Positions 12,943 through 25,618 of a stretch of 64,000 nt of DNA are shown one piece after another. Each line of letters begins with the position of its first letter. Within the stretch, counting starts at the first letter, position 1. The position numbers and the translations under genes are program-made. Under the pieces are notes generated by a model. It saw only the letters and a program-made list of their open reading frames with translations, was not told the origin of the DNA and did not search any database. The stretch spans positions 2,175,001 to 2,239,000 of the forward strand of contig CM034110.1 in the NCBI GenBank assembly GCA_019914945.1. The letters are read 5' to 3'. The stretch is from Typha latifolia. Lineage: Eukaryota; Streptophyta; Magnoliopsida; Poales; Typhaceae.

Positions 12943-13813
12943 TGATACGATCTCTCCTTTTGGGCCAAGGCTCGATCTATTCTGATTTTCAGATTTGGAC
13001 AGGATCTGACATAGAACTTTAAAAATAGATCTCGACCGATGGCGCTGTTGGATGGATGTAAGATGTTGATATATCATAGCCCTGGAAAATATCTTTCCAA
13101 CAAATCAAGTTTTAGGCGAATCGGATTTAGGGATCTCGAGATATCGGCCGATTAGTGGACGAACATCAAGGGGTCTGTCTTAGGATCTGTGGATGGAAGC
13201 ATGAGATCCAAGATGATGGCGGATGGTGGTGGACCGGCGTTAATGGGGTGGCACTGGTGAATAAGTGGTGGTGGAAGGGTTATGGGTGATGGAAGGGTTA
13301 GGGCAAATGTTGGATAGATTGGAAGAAGGGGGGACCAGGGTGATTGGCCGGTCAATGGAGGCTAGAATCGGCGTCGATGGGGATCGAGAGAATGGGAGCG
13401 AAGAAGATGAAGGACACAAGGCAAAAACTCAATTCATCAATAATGACTCCATGGTTGCCATTCACAATGTTAGAGGCTAACAAAATAATTCAAAAATAAC
13501 CCTAAATAGTATATTTTCATCGACCGCGTTTGAATGCACCCGATCGCGTTCGAATGCATATTTTTTGCACTTCTCTAGATTTTCGAATGCGATGCAGGCG
13601 TTCGCGGCACGTTCGAACGCAAAATTTGCACTCTCTAGATGTGCAAACCTGATGCAGGCGTTCACAACTGCGTTCGAATGCACTACACCCGCATTCAAAC
13701 GAGACATACAAAAAACTTATTTTTTTAAGAATTAAATACTAAAACAAGAAACAAAGACACCCTTAAAGTGTACTCATGCTCGAGACGACATCGGTGAAGT
13801 CCGCATCATATCA
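12943..13813 (-). repeat. Family I LTR shared by two internal regions
   Basis: It begins TGATACGATCTCTCC and ends GCATCATATCA. On its left are a primer-binding site and Gag (it acts as a 5' LTR); on its right are the 3' internal end (CCACCATGCTTCCGCAACC) and a chromodomain (it acts as a 3' LTR). The palindrome cluster is at about 13525-13700. Confidence 0.88.
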
Positions 13814-14240
13814 ATCCACCATGCTTCCGCAACCTTGTCCTCAAGTTTTGAAATTGGGGAAGCGATCCATGATATTTGACTCTAGCTCCTAGGTAGACTC
13901 GTCAGTGGGCTTGCCTAGCAACTCGATCAGCACTTCGGTCTCCAATCTGGATCCATGGCATCTTCTCCTGCGGCCTAAGATTCGGACCGGTTCAGTTGGG
14001 GCATCTTCCTCCATTGGATCGGGCAAGGCCGAACCCACCACATGGTTAGGCCCGATATGGGCCTTCAATGCCGATACATAGAAGACCGGATGGATCCTGG
14101 TCCCATCAAGTAGGTCCAACCAGTAAGCTACTGTACCGATTCGTTGTAGCACTCGGTACGGACCATAGTATGGATTGTCGGTATGGTTGAGCTTGAACGT
14201 ACACCCATTGATCCACCTCAAACTCTCGCTCAAGCTGACC
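13814..14240 (-). pseudogene. Family I integrase-end/chromodomain fragment
   Basis: Minus-strand translation shows NPYYGPYRVLQRIGTVAYW near 14150, HPVFYVSALKAHIGPNHVVG near 14070 and the chromodomain stretch RLETEVLIELLGKPTDEST near 13910. The part before it is deleted relative to element A (HTDNPYYGPY joins earlier sequence). It is the 3' internal end belonging to the LTR at 12943-13813. Confidence 0.85.
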
Positions 14241-14431
14241 TTTGGGCCAAGGCTCAATCTATTCTGATTTTCAAATCTTGACAGGATCTGACACAGAATT
14301 TTGAAAATAGATCCTGAATGATGTCGCCATTAGATGGACGTGAAATGTTGATATATCATAGCCCCTAAAAAGAGCTTTCCAACAAATCAAGTTTCAAACA
14401 AATCTGATGTAGGGATCTCGAGACTGTCGAT
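14241..14431 (-). repeat. Family I LTR internal fragment
   Basis: The sequence GGGCCAAGGCTCAATCTATT through GGGATCTCGAGA follows the terminal 200 bases of family I LTRs but lacks their ends. It joins chromodomain sequence on the left and family II Gag on the right, so it marks a rearrangement. Confidence 0.75.
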
Positions 14432-15080
14432 GAACATCACACTCCCAATCGATTTGGAACATCGATGATCGGAGGCGAAACATTCATCGCATCGAAAGCA
14501 AAGGGCCTGCGCTCAATGCTCCTCCACCTGGGTAGGTGTGAGAGTTCAAACGGGGGGTCTAGTGCCTTCTCTAACATCGAAAGAAGGTCTAGTACTTGCG
14601 GCCGTTGTCTTTAAACCCGCAGAATTTTTAGTCGACGTTTTAGGTGCAAACTGCCCATCTCGGTTGCCCCAACTTATTTTCGATGCCATCTTGAGAGCCT
14701 TAGGTTTTTGCTCCAACCTCACGACCTTCTCAAAGGCCTCTTCAAGAGTTGTAGGACAAAGAGCACTAACATCCGCCTGTATCTCATGCCGCAGCCCTAA
14801 AATGAATGTGCTCATCAATGTCGGTTCGAGCCAAGGTGGCTCACAACGACCACTAACTCTTTCAAATTAAGCTTGGTACTACAATACGGTCGTCCTCTCA
14901 ACAAACTTGCTTAATGTGGCAGCAAAATCTTCATATGCCGTTCTCCTAAATCTGCGTATAATCCTCCTACAAAAATCAACCCAACCGGTAAATCCTCCAC
15001 CACGAATAACCGATCTATAGCAATGCAGTGACATTCCTTACAGGTGAAAGCTTGCCATTTGGACCTTTGCGTCCTCCCAT
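14432..15080 (-). pseudogene. Family II Gag fragment
   Basis: Minus strand: FILGLRHEIQADVSALCPTT near 14790, EEAFEKVVRLEQKPKALKMA near 14720, and a zinc-knuckle remnant near 14500. It corresponds to 19410-20080 of the fuller family II element. It ends beside the primer-binding-site array at 15081. Confidence 0.8.
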
Positions 15081-15207
15081 GGGCTCAAATACCAATTTGA
15101 TAGGTTCTCGATACCAAAGATAGGCTACGCAACGTGATACCAAATGATAAGCTCTGATACTAATTTGATGTGCTCTGATACCAATTTGATGGGCTCTGAT
15201 ACCAATT
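15081..15207 (-). repeat. Reiterated primer-binding sites at a family II LTR junction
   Basis: Three copies of GCTCTGATAC(C/T)A(A) start at 15151, 15172 and 15193, exactly 21 bases apart and separated by ATTTGATG-type spacers. Further degenerate copies lie at about 15082-15100 and 15134-15150, with an LTR-end-like stretch (TCGATACCAAAGATAGGC) between them. On the minus strand each core reads TGGTATCAGAGC, the plant tRNA-iMet primer-binding site. The same arrangement occurs at 25619-25766. Confidence 0.85.
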
Positions 15208-16040
15208 TGATGGAGTCTTGTACCAAAAAGTCGGCTACGGAACAATTCCCTTAAGATCTGAATTTATTGCAGAAAACAATCCGCGCAACCGTGGGAAAAT
15301 ATTCGTCAAATATTCTTCGTTAGTCAGAAAATTACAAAACCAAGTGGATTTGATTCATAACTTCTAGATCTACAACTTTCTATTGATGCCCTTCACAGAT
15401 TCAAAATAAAACTGGGACGAAAATATAGAATAACGTGGGTGATAGTGGTGGTGACAATTGGAGTGGATATTAGGGTTATGGATGGGTATGGAGATGGAGG
15501 TGGATGGTGGATGTGAAAAAAGAATATAGATGAAGGGAACGAAGTGGTCGAGATCCCAAAGAAGAGGGGTGGCTCGACAGTCGAGGGAGATTAGAAGTTA
15601 GGAGAAACCTTGCCAATGGTAGAGGTGAAAGGATGGTGAAGAGGGAGGAAGGAGATTAGGGTAGATAGATAATAGAGAGGAAAGAAATTAATATTTCAAT
15701 AGCATTATAAATTTGGCTGCCATCCACATATATATAGAGGCTAGCCAACAAGTCTTAAAACAATAAGTAATCCTAATTATAGAAGATTCCCACCGATCGC
15801 GTTCGAACGCGCCCGATCGCGTTCAAATGGACAAAATACATTCTTTGTATGTGCGAACGTGACGCAGGCATTTGAACTCGCTCGATCGGGTTCGAACGCA
15901 CAATATGCATTCTCTATATTTGTGAACCTGATGCAGGCATTCGCAAGGGCGTTCGAACGCGACCGCACTAGCTTTCAAATGCGACTTACAAGAATTTTAT
16001 TTTAATAAAAATAAACAACTAATGCAGTAAGAAAAGATCA
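15208..16040 (-). repeat. Family II LTR (3' LTR of element D)
   Basis: It starts TGATGGAGTCTTG and runs to AAAAGATCA, where the last bases of the LTR and the polypurine region are deleted and integrase-end sequence follows. The palindrome cluster is at about 15795-15985, and the TATA-like stretch (minus orientation) near 15730. Confidence 0.83.
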
Positions 16041-19000
16041 TAAGATGAAAAGTTAGGAAAACGCTCTAAGATATTTGTCTCCAACTCCCATGTCGGCTCA
16101 TTGGATGGCTTGCTAAGCCACTCAACTAGAATCTCCATCTCCAATCTGGTACCATGTCATCGTCGACATCTAGCAAGTACATGAACTGGCTCTATAATCT
16201 CCGTCTACTTCAATGGCTCCGGTAAACCTGATCCAATGACCTCATGATCTCCAATCCGCTCCCTTAGTAATGAAACATGAAAGACAGGATGCACTCTCGA
16301 CCCCTTCGGCAGCTCTAAATAATATACAACCGGACCAATATGCTCCAACACCCGAAATGGACTAAAGTAGTAATGCACTAACTTTTGGTTACGCATCGGA
16401 CGTAAGGTCACCTATCGATACAGTTGTACCCTAACAAACATCCAACTATTGATGTCGAACTCCTGCTCCCCGTGGCTACAATCATAAACTTGCTTCATGC
16501 GGTTTTGAGAAAGTTTAAGATGAGCATGCAACCTCTTCAATATGGCATCTTTATCCAACAACGTTAAATCCACCTCCTTCCGATCAGCCGATGCCACAGG
16601 ATCAAAAGCGCATAACGTCAGAGTCGTGCGTCCATACACCACCTCAAATGGAGTCATGCCAATGCTATTATGGTAGGCGGTGTTATAAGACCATACCACC
16701 CACGGTAATAACTCCAACCATCGTCTCAGCATCTCTCCAACAAAGCACCTCAAGTACTACTCAATGCCTCGATTGACCACCTCGGTTTGGCCGTCCGTCT
16801 GCAGATGGTAGGCCGAACTGAAGTTCAATCGAGTCCCCTGCAATATGAAAAACTATGTTCAAAAGTTGCTCATAAATACACGATCACGATCCGAGATAAT
16901 CATGCGTGGCATGCCATGTAACCGAGCAACATCTCTAACAAAATTTCAACCACTGACTTGGGTGAAAACGGATATAACAATGCCAAAAAGTGTGCATACT
17001 TGCTCAATCTGTCAACCACCACAAGAATAACAGAATAATCACGTACCAACGGAAGACCCTCTATGAAATCAATAGCAATGTCTTCCCAAACACGGTCCGG
17101 TATAGGAAAAGGCTGAAGTAATCCGGCCGATTTCAATATGGTTGCTTTAGCCTTTTAACAAACTTTGCAAGCATGGACAAAACTCCTCACATCCCGTCTA
17201 AATCCTGGCCATGTGCAACTCTGAGATATCCTTCTATAAGTCCTCAAGACACCCTCATGACCAGCGTCTAGAGTTTGGTGGACGTGCTCCAATAAGTTCG
17301 GGCATCCGAATGCATCCGCAGTTTAGCATCAAACTGCCTTGATTCTCTAACTCTGGATGGCAGTCTGGATCATCCATCACCTCCTGTAACAATCTCAAAA
17401 CATCTTGGTCAGATGTACATGCATACCTCAGCTCGTCAAGGAAAGGAAAGGTAGGAGATGAATAGACTGCAAGCTCGGTGGTATTGGGTTGGCGCCATAG
17501 TGCATCCGCCGCTCTATTTTCCGTTCCCTTCTTGTATTGTATTTTATAATAATACCCCAACAATTTTGTGACCCATCTTTGCTGTGCCGAAGTGTGTATA
17601 TGCTGTCCTATAATGTATGGAAGGCTCCTTTGATCGGTTCGGATAATGAATCGTCTACCGATCAAATAAGGCCTCTACTTTATCACCACATGCAGAATTG
17701 CCAATATCTCTCTCTCATAAGCCGATAATTGCTGAGATTTTTGTGATAAAGCCTTGCTAAGATAGGCAATGGGACGTCCTCCTTGCATTAGTACAACTTC
17801 TATGCCAACACCCGATGAATCACATTCCACAATGAACTCTTTGATGAAGTCCGGTAGCGCTAGAACTAGCGCAGTCGTCATTACTGTTTTTAATTTTTCA
17901 AAGGCTGAAGTGGCTTCATCTGTCCATCTAAAAGAGTCCTTCTTCAACAAAGAAGTGAGGGGAGCAGCGATCTTGCCATATCCGGTGATGAAACGGCGAT
18001 AGTATCCAGTCAGCCCCAAAAATCCTCTCAATCCGGTGGTAGTAGTAGGAATAGGCCAAGCGGTCATGTATGCAACCTTTTGAGGATCTATCGCTACACC
18101 ATCCGCTGAAATAATGTGGCCTAAATACTCTACTTGTGATACTCCTCATAGGCACTTGAACTTCTTGATCTTAAATTGATTTTGTTTCAATAAATTCAAC
18201 ACATCCTCCAAATGTCGCCAATGCTACAATTTAGTCCTACTATACACCAAAATGTCGTCAAAAAATACCTTCGCAAGAGAGGCCAAAATATATCATTCAT
18301 GAGGCCTTGAAAGGCAGCTGGAGCATTGGTGAGTTCAAAAGGCATCACCCGGAACTTGTAATGCCCGTTTAGAGTTTGAAACACAATTTTGTGCCCATCC
18401 GCCGGGTGAACTCTAATATGGTCGGACTTGCAAGCTCGTCCAACAACTCCTCGATAACCGAAATAGGGTATCGATCCTTGACGGTAATAGCATTTACTGC
18501 CCGATAGTCAACACAAAAATGCCATGTTCCGTCCTATTTTTACACCAATAGCACAAGGGATGAATATCAGCTATGACTTGGTTGTCTGAGACCTTCCTCC
18601 AACATCTCAGCTACCATCTTTGAGATAACTTCTTGTTGCACATGTGGATACCGATATAGCCTCATGTTTGCTGGTGCAGCCTCGGGTACAATCTCTATGC
18701 GATGGTTCGCCGCTCTCCTCGATAGCAATTCTTGTGGCACCTCAAACAGTCTAGAAAAGTTATCTAATAAATTAGACAATTCAATGGTAGTACCTGAACT
18801 CGTTTGAAATTCATCTCCTACTGATCCTAATTTAAGAAGATAGGCCAAATCATACGCACAAGGCAGCCCCACCATAGGCTGCATCGCAAGAATCGGCAAA
18901 GACCGAACGCCTTCAAGCCGCACAACTTTGTTTCCTTGTTTAAATTTCATCCACATGCTCCGGAAATCAAATGTGACGGGTCCCAAACTTTGTAACCACT

Positions 19001-20588
19001 GATTACCAAGGACAATGTCTGCTCCTCACAGCGCTAACGAATACAAGTCCACAATTATGTCATATCTTTGCATCCGTATACCGACCCGGTGACACAAGCT
19101 CTCCGCCTTAAGCTTCGTGCCGTCTCCAATAGCAACGTCAAATCCCGCGGTCGGTTTGGCATCCAAACCCAATCTCCTCACTAACCTCTCGTCTAGAAAG
19201 TTGTGTACTCCTTAAATCAATGAGGATGTGCACACAATACTTTCTAACGAGTCCATCTACTTGTAACGTCCTCGGCGTGGAAGTACCCGAATATGCATGC
19301 ATCGATATTTCAGCTTGGATATCTTCTTCCACACCCATCTCAATGGCCTCAACGTGAGCCTCCTCTGGACACTCTCCATCATCAACAACCTCATCATCAT
19401 CCTCGAGACCATCAATGAGCATCACACTCCCGATCGGTTTGGTATACTTATGACCAGGGGTGAAACGTTCATCGCATCGAAAGCAAAGGCCCTTCGCTCT
19501 TCGCTCCTCCACCTCGGCAGGTGTGAGGGTTCGAACGGGGGTTTTTTTTACCTCCTCTAATACTAGCAGTCGCTGTCCTTGAACCTATAGAATTTCCATC
19601 CGACATTCTTTGTGCAAACCGCCCATCTCGGTTGCCACAATTGGTTTTCGATGCCATCTTTAGAGCCTTATGCTTTTGCTCCATCCTCACAGCCTTCTCA
19701 AAGGCCTCCTCAAGAGTAGTAGGACAAGGAGCCCGAACATCTGCCTATACCTCCTCTTGCAACCCTGAAATAAATATGCTAATTAAAATCGGTACGAGCC
19801 CAGGTGGCTCACAATGACTACTAACTCTTTCAAACTCAGCTTGGTACTCTAATACGGTCATCCTCTGAACCATCTTGCTTAATGTGGCAGCAAAATCTTC
19901 ATATGCAGCCATCCCAAATCTATGTGTAATCCTCTTAAAAAAATTAGCCCATCCGATAGTTCCTCCACCATGAATAACCGATCTATAATAATGCAATGCC
20001 GTCCCTTGGAGGTGAAAGCTTGCCATCTGGACCTTTGCATCTTCCATTGTACCTTGACAATCAAAATATTGTTCAACTTGAAACACCTAATCCGTTGGAT
20101 CACCGCCTTAGAATTTTGAGAAATCCAAGCGTGCGGTTCTCCCTAGAATAACTTTGTCGGGTTCGCGAAAGATTCTTTGTTCAAGTCTAAACCTTTGTGC
20201 AAGTTGATCCCCTTCTCTAAATCTTTGAGCACGTCCATCACCATCTCCAAAAGGATCAACCTCATCCCGTTCCTTGGAGGTGAAAGCTTGCCATCTCGAC
20301 GAAGCGCACCGGTGCCGCACGCCTCTTAGGTTCCACCACTATCGATCCTTGGTTTTGCAACGAAGGTGAGGAATGATGTGTAGGCATAGGTAAGAGGGGA
20401 TCATTGACACTCACATGATGCACCTAGACCTGTGGTGAATTAGTTCGATGAGGTCCCATCGTTGTTCCTTCTTGAAACTCCGATCGTCGTCGAGGAGATA
20501 ACGATTCAAATCGATTCATAACATATTCCTTGAAATCATTGTGATCCTTTTGAATTGAGTCAACTCTATGCATCAATATATGGAATAT
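16041..20588 (-). pseudogene. Family II gag-pol of element D
   Basis: Domains on the minus strand from 5' to 3': Gag core (VQMASFHLQGTALHYYRSV near 20010), zinc knuckle CFRCDERFTPGHKY near 19470 (last Cys changed to Tyr), protease region near 19200 (DLRSTQ in place of DTGST), pre-RT FDFRSMWMKFKQGNK near 18970, RT start RPYRYPHVQQEVISKM near 18660, the FFDD active-site motif near 18250 in a shifted frame, GFLGLTGYYRRFITGYGKIAAP near 18020, RNase H (VECDSSG near 17820, YEREIL near 17710, RTDQRSLPY near 17620, NRAADAL near 17520), integrase ([14 protein letters not shown] near 17070; SYNTAYHNSIGMTPFEVVYG near 16690) and the linker to a chromodomain near 16100. Multiple frameshifts and substituted catalytic residues show it is dead. 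Confidence 0.87.
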
Positions 20589-21436
20589 TGATAAGTTCTT
20601 AAACCAAAGATAGGCTATGCAATGATTCCTTCAAGATCTGGATGTATTACGGGAATAAGTCAGTGCCACCGTGGGAAAATATTCATCAAATATTCTCCAG
20701 TATTCATAAAATTACAAAACTATTTGGTTAGATCCGTAACTTCCTAATATACAACTTTTGTATTTACGCCCTTCACAGATTCGAACTCTAGCAGACACAA
20801 AAACATTGAATAATGTAGGTGATGGTGGTGGTGATGGGTGGAGTGGATGTTAGGGTTATGGATGGGTATGGAGATGAAGGTGGATGGTAGATGTGATTAA
20901 GGGATATAGACGAAGGGAACGAAGTGGTCGAGATCCCAAAGAAGAAGGGTGGCTCAACAGTCGAGGGAGATTAGAAGTTAGGAGAAACCTTACCAACGCT
21001 AGAGGTAGAAGGATGGTGAAGAGGGGGGAGGAAGAAGTCTAGAGAGAAGATAGGAGGCAAGAAATCAATAATACAATAGCATTCTAAATTTGGCTACCAT
21101 CCACATATATAGAGAGGCTAGCCAACAAGGCCTAAAACAATATGAAACCTTAATTCTAGAGGATTCCCGTCGATTGTGTTCGAACGCGCCCGATTGCGTT
21201 CGAACGCAACAAAAGACATTCTCTATATGTGCGAACGCAATGCAGGCATTCGAACGCAGGCGTTCGAACTCGTCCAACCGCGTTCGAACACATAATATGC
21301 ATTTGACCCTGATGCAGGCATTCGCAAGGGCGTTCGAACGCGACCCCTCTTGCGTTCGAATACGACCTACAAGAATTTTATTTTAATAAAAATAAACACA
21401 TAATGCAATAAGAAAATATCCTATCTAAGTGTATGA
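20589..21436 (-). repeat. Family II LTR (5' LTR of D, also 3' LTR of the next unit)
   Basis: It starts TGATAAGTTCTT and ends AAGTGTATGA (usual terminus TATCA with one change). The right flank is the 3' internal end of the next family II unit (CCACCACGCTTTCCCC), so the LTR is shared between two internal regions. The palindrome cluster is at about 21175-21365. Confidence 0.87.
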
Positions 21437-24400
21437 GACCACCACGCTTTCCCCACTTTGCCATCAAGATGAAAAGTCGAGAAAATGCTCCAAGATATTA
21501 GTCTCTATCTCCCATGTCGCCTCATCAGATGGCTTGCCAAGCCACTCCACTAAAATCTGCATCTCCAATCTAGTACCATGTCGCCGTCAGCGTCTAACAA
21601 GTACTTGAACTGGCTCTATGATCTCTATCTCCTCCAATGGCTCCGAGAGAACCGATCCAATAATCTCATAATCTCCAATGCACTTTCTCAACAATGAAAC
21701 ATGAAAAATACGATGCACTCTCGACCCCTCTGGCAGCTCCAAACGATTTGCAACTCAACTGCCGATGTCGAACTCCTGCTCTCTATGCCTATGATCATAA
21801 ACTTGCTTCATGTGGTTTTGAGCAAGTTTAAGATGAGCACGCAACCTTTTCAATGTGGAGTCTCTATCCAACAAAGCTAAGTCCACCTTCGTACAATATG
21901 CAGATGCCACTAGATCGTAAGCGCGTAACGTCGAACCGTGCATCTATACACCACCTCAAATGAAGTCATGCCAATGCTACTATGGTAGGCGGTGTTATAA
22001 GACCACTCCGCCCACAATAAGAACTCCAACTATCATCTCGGCATCTCTCCCACAAAGCACCTCAAGTACTGCTCAATGCCTCCATTGACCACCTCAGTTT
22101 GGCCATCTGTTTGTGAATGGTAGGTCGAACTAAAGTTAAATTGAGTCCCCTGCAACCTAAACATATCAGTCCAAAAATCACTCATAAATACACGATCACG
22201 ATCCAAGATAATTATGTATGGCATGCTATCTAACCGAGCAACATCTCTAACAAAAATTTTTGCTACTGACTTGGCTGAAAATGGATGCGACAATGCCGAA
22301 AAATGCACATAATTGCTCAATCTGACAACCACCACAAATATAATAAAGTAACTATGTACCAGCGGAAGACCCTCTATGAAATCCATAGAAATGTCTTCCC
22401 AAACACGGTCCAGTATAGGTAAAGGCTGAAGTAATCCGGACAGTTTCAATGTGGTTGCCTTAGCCCTTTAACAGATTTCGCAAGCACGGATAAAACTCCT
22501 CACATCCCGCCTCAATCCTGGCCATGTGCAACTCTAAGATATCCTCCTATAAGTCCTTAAGACACCCTCATGACCAGCCTCTGGAGTGTGGTGAAAGTGC
22601 TCCAATAATTTCTGCCTTAATCCATCATTTGTAGGCACTCGAATGCATCCGCAGTCCAGCAGCAAACCACCTCAATTTTCAAACTCCAGAGGGCACTCTG
22701 GATCATCCATCACCTCCTACAACAATCTCAAAATATCTGGGTCACATGTACATGCATACCTCAGCTCATCAAGGAATGGAAAGGTAGGAGATGAATAGGC
22801 TACAAGCTCGGCGATATCGGGTTGGCGCAATAGTGCATCCGCTGCTCTATTTTTCGTTCCCTTCTTGTATTGGATTTCATAATCATATCCCAGCAATTTT
22901 ATGACCCATCGCTGCTATGCCGGAGTGTGTATGCGTTGTCCCATAAAGTATGGAAGGCTCCTTTGATCAGTTCGAATAATAAATCGTCTACTGATTAAGT
23001 AAGGCCTCCACTTTGTCACCGTAGGTAGAATTACTAACATCTCTCTCTCATAAGTCGATAATTGCTGAGATTTTTGTGACAAAGCCTTACTCTATGGGAT
23101 GTCCTCCTTGCATAAGTACAACTTCTATGCCAACACCTGACGCATCACGTTCCATAATGAACTCTCTAGTGAAGTCTGGTAGTGGTAGAACGTGTGCCGT
23201 CGACATTGCTGTTATTAGTTCTTCAAAGGCTGAAATGGCTTCATTCGCCCACCTAAAAGAGTTCTTCAATAAAGAAGTGAGAGGAGCAACGATCTTGCCA
23301 TATCCGGCGATAAAGCGTCGCTAATATCCGATCAGCCCAAAAAATCCTCTTAGTCAGGTGGTAGTAGTACGAATAGGCCAAGCGATCATACATGCAATCT
23401 TTTGAGGATCCACCGCTACACCATCCGCTGAAATGATGTGGCCTAAATACTCCACATGTGGTACTCCCCGTAGGCACTTGGACTTTTTGATCTTTAGTTG
23501 GTTATGCTTCAACAAATTCTACACGTCCTCCAAATGCCGCCAATGCTCCAATTCAGTCCTACTATACACCAAAATGTCGTCAAAAAATACCAAAACATAC
23601 CTTTACAAGAGAGGCCAAAATATATCATTCCTGAGGCCTTGAAAGGTAGCTGGAGCATTGGTGAGACCAAAAGACATCACCCGAAACTCGTAATGCCCGT
23701 TCGGAGTCCGAAATGCAGTTTTTGCACATCCGCTGAGTGAACTCTAATTTGATGATACCCGACCCTCAAGTCAAGCTTACTAATTATAGTCGCCCCTGCA
23801 AGCTCGTCCAGCAATTCCTCGATAACCGGAATGGGATACCGGTCCTTGATGGTAATAGCATTTAGTGCTCGATATTCAACACAAAAATGTCATGTCCCGT
23901 CCTTTTTTTGCATCAATAGCACGGGAGATGAGTATGAACTTTGACTTGGTTGAATGCGGCCTTGCTCCAACATCTCGGCTACCATCTTTGAGATAACTTC
24001 TTTTTCAGATAACTTCTTTTTGTGCAGGTTGATCACTCTCTCTAAATCCTCAAGCAAGTCCATCACCATCTCCATAGGGATCAACCTCATCCTCAAAGTG
24101 CCAAGCCTTCTTATCGACGAAGCACATTGGTGTCGCATGCCTCTCGGGTTCCACCACCGTGGGTCTTGGGTTTTGCAACGGAGGTAGGGAATGATGTGTG
24201 GGCATAGGTAAGAGAGGATCATTGACACTCACATGACGCACCTGGACCTGTGGGATATCAGTTCGATAAGGTCCCACCGCTGTTCCTTCTTGAAACTCCA
24301 ATCGACATCGAGGAGATAACGAATCAAATCGGTTCTTGACATATTCCTTGAAATCATTGTGATCCTTTTGAATTGATTCAACTCTGTGAATCAATGTATG

Positions 24401-24571
24401 GAACATGCCCCTAAGTTCATCCATATTCGCACTCATGGACGTTGGTTAACTCGATCCTACCGTGGTCGCTCCAAAGGATTGAGTCTTCCCTTGTCAGTGT
24501 GCTCTCCATATGTCTCCTTGCTGATGTTATCTTTCTTGTTTCAACCATTAATGGAGGTCTGAGTTTCACTT
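21437..24571 (-). pseudogene. Family II internal region with Gag-RT deletion junction
   Basis: From the 5' side on the minus strand: Gag N-terminus (MSANMDELRGMFHTLIHR near 24430), then at about 24010 Gag jumps into RT (KEVISKMVAEMLEQGRIQPS), so protease and most of Gag are missing. RT has FFDDILV near 23580. RNase H follows (MERDASG near 23150; YEREM near 23050; RNAADALLRQPD-like near 22840), then integrase ([14 protein letters not shown] near 22380, the SDRDRVF-like LDRDRVFMSDFW near 22195, [17 protein letters not shown] near 22100) and linker/chromodomain to 21437. A direct repeat of GATAACTTCTTTTT marks the deletion junction at 23992-24020. Non-functional. Confidence 0.85.
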
Positions 24572-24583
24572 GCTCTAATACCA
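24572..24583 (-). promoter_or_regulatory. tRNA-iMet primer-binding site of a family II LTR
   Basis: GCTCTAATACCA reads TGGTATTAGAGC on the minus strand, two bases inside the LTR that starts at 24586. Single copy, unlike 15081-15207 and 25619-25766. Confidence 0.8.
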
Positions 24584-24585
24584 AT

Positions 24586-25422
24586 TGATAAGTTATTTAA
24601 CCATAGATAGGCTACGCAACGATTCCTTCAACATATCGATGTATTATAGGAATTAGTCTGCGCGACCGTGGAAAAATATCTGTCCAATATGCTCCAGTAG
24701 TTAGAAAATTATGAAACCAATTGGGCTATATCCGTAACTTCCTGATCGACAACTTTAGTATTTATGACCTTCACAGATTCGAACTATAGCAGGGACAAAA
24801 ACACGGAATAACATGGGTGATGGTGGTGGTGACGGGTGGAGTGGATGTTAGGGTTATGGATGGGTATGGAGATGTAGGTGGATGGTGGATGTGATTAAGG
24901 GATATAGACGAAGGGAATGAAGTGGTCGAGATCCCAAAGAAGGGGGTGGCTCGACAGTCGAGCCAGAGTAGAAGTTAAGAGAAACCTTGCTAACGGTGGA
25001 GATGGAAGGATAGTGAAGAGGAAGGAGGGAGAAGTCTAGAGAGAAGATAGGAGGCAAGAAATCAATAATCCAATAGCATTCTGAATTTGGCTACCATCCA
25101 CATATATATAGAGGCTAGCCAACAAGTCCTAAAATAATATGAAATCCTAATTCTAGAGGATTTCCATCGATCACGTTCGAGCGCGCGTGATCCTGTTAGA
25201 ACGCACCAAAAGACATTCTATGTATGTGCGAACGCGATGCAGGCGTTCGAACACAGGCGTTCGAACTCGCCCGACCGTGGTCGAATGCACAATATGCGTT
25301 CTCTGTATTTGCGAACCTAATGCAGGCGTTCGCAATGGCGTTCGAACGAGACCTACAGGAATTTTATTTAAAAAAAAATAAACACCTAATGCAATAAGAA
25401 AAGATCCTATCTAAGTGTATCA
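24586..25422 (-). repeat. Family II LTR
   Basis: It starts TGATAAGTTATT and ends AAGTGTATCA. The primer-binding site and Gag lie to its left and a short Gag-leader fragment to its right. Palindrome cluster at about 25175-25350. Confidence 0.88.
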
Positions 25423-25618
25423 AACATGCCCCTAAGTTCATCCATATTCGCACTCATGGACGTTGGTTGACCCGGTCCTGCCGTGGTCACTCCAAAGGAA
25501 TCGGCCTCACGGTTAGGGTCATCGAGGATTGAGTCTTCCCTTGTCTGTGTGCTCTCCATAGGTCTCCTTGTTGATGTCATCTTCCTTGTTTTAACAATTA
25601 ATGGAGGTCTGAGGTACG
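25423..25618 (-). pseudogene. Family II Gag leader/N-terminus fragment
   Basis: The minus strand encodes MESTQTREDSILDDPNREAD near 25555 and MSANMDELRGMFDTL near 25460. It lies between two same-orientation family II LTRs with nothing else, so all of the internal region after the Gag N-terminus has been deleted. Confidence 0.83.

Larger units (their letters stand above)
15208..21436 (-). mobile_element. Family II gypsy element D, nearly full length
   Basis: It has a 3' LTR (15208-16040), an internal region with all expected domains (16041-20588) and a 5' LTR (20589-21436), all in minus orientation. It is the only copy here in which Gag, protease, RT, RNase H, integrase and chromodomain are all recognisable. 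No primer-binding site remains next to the 5' LTR: the Gag leader ends at about 20586 and joins the LTR directly. The bounding LTRs also adjoin other family II internal regions, so no target duplication can be assigned. Confidence 0.85.

Noticed and set aside
15081..15207. Regular 21-base repeats reminiscent of a CRISPR array or tRNA pieces
   Set aside because: The repeated core is the retroelement primer-binding site next to an LTR, in a plant genome; there are no unique spacers and no tRNA fold.
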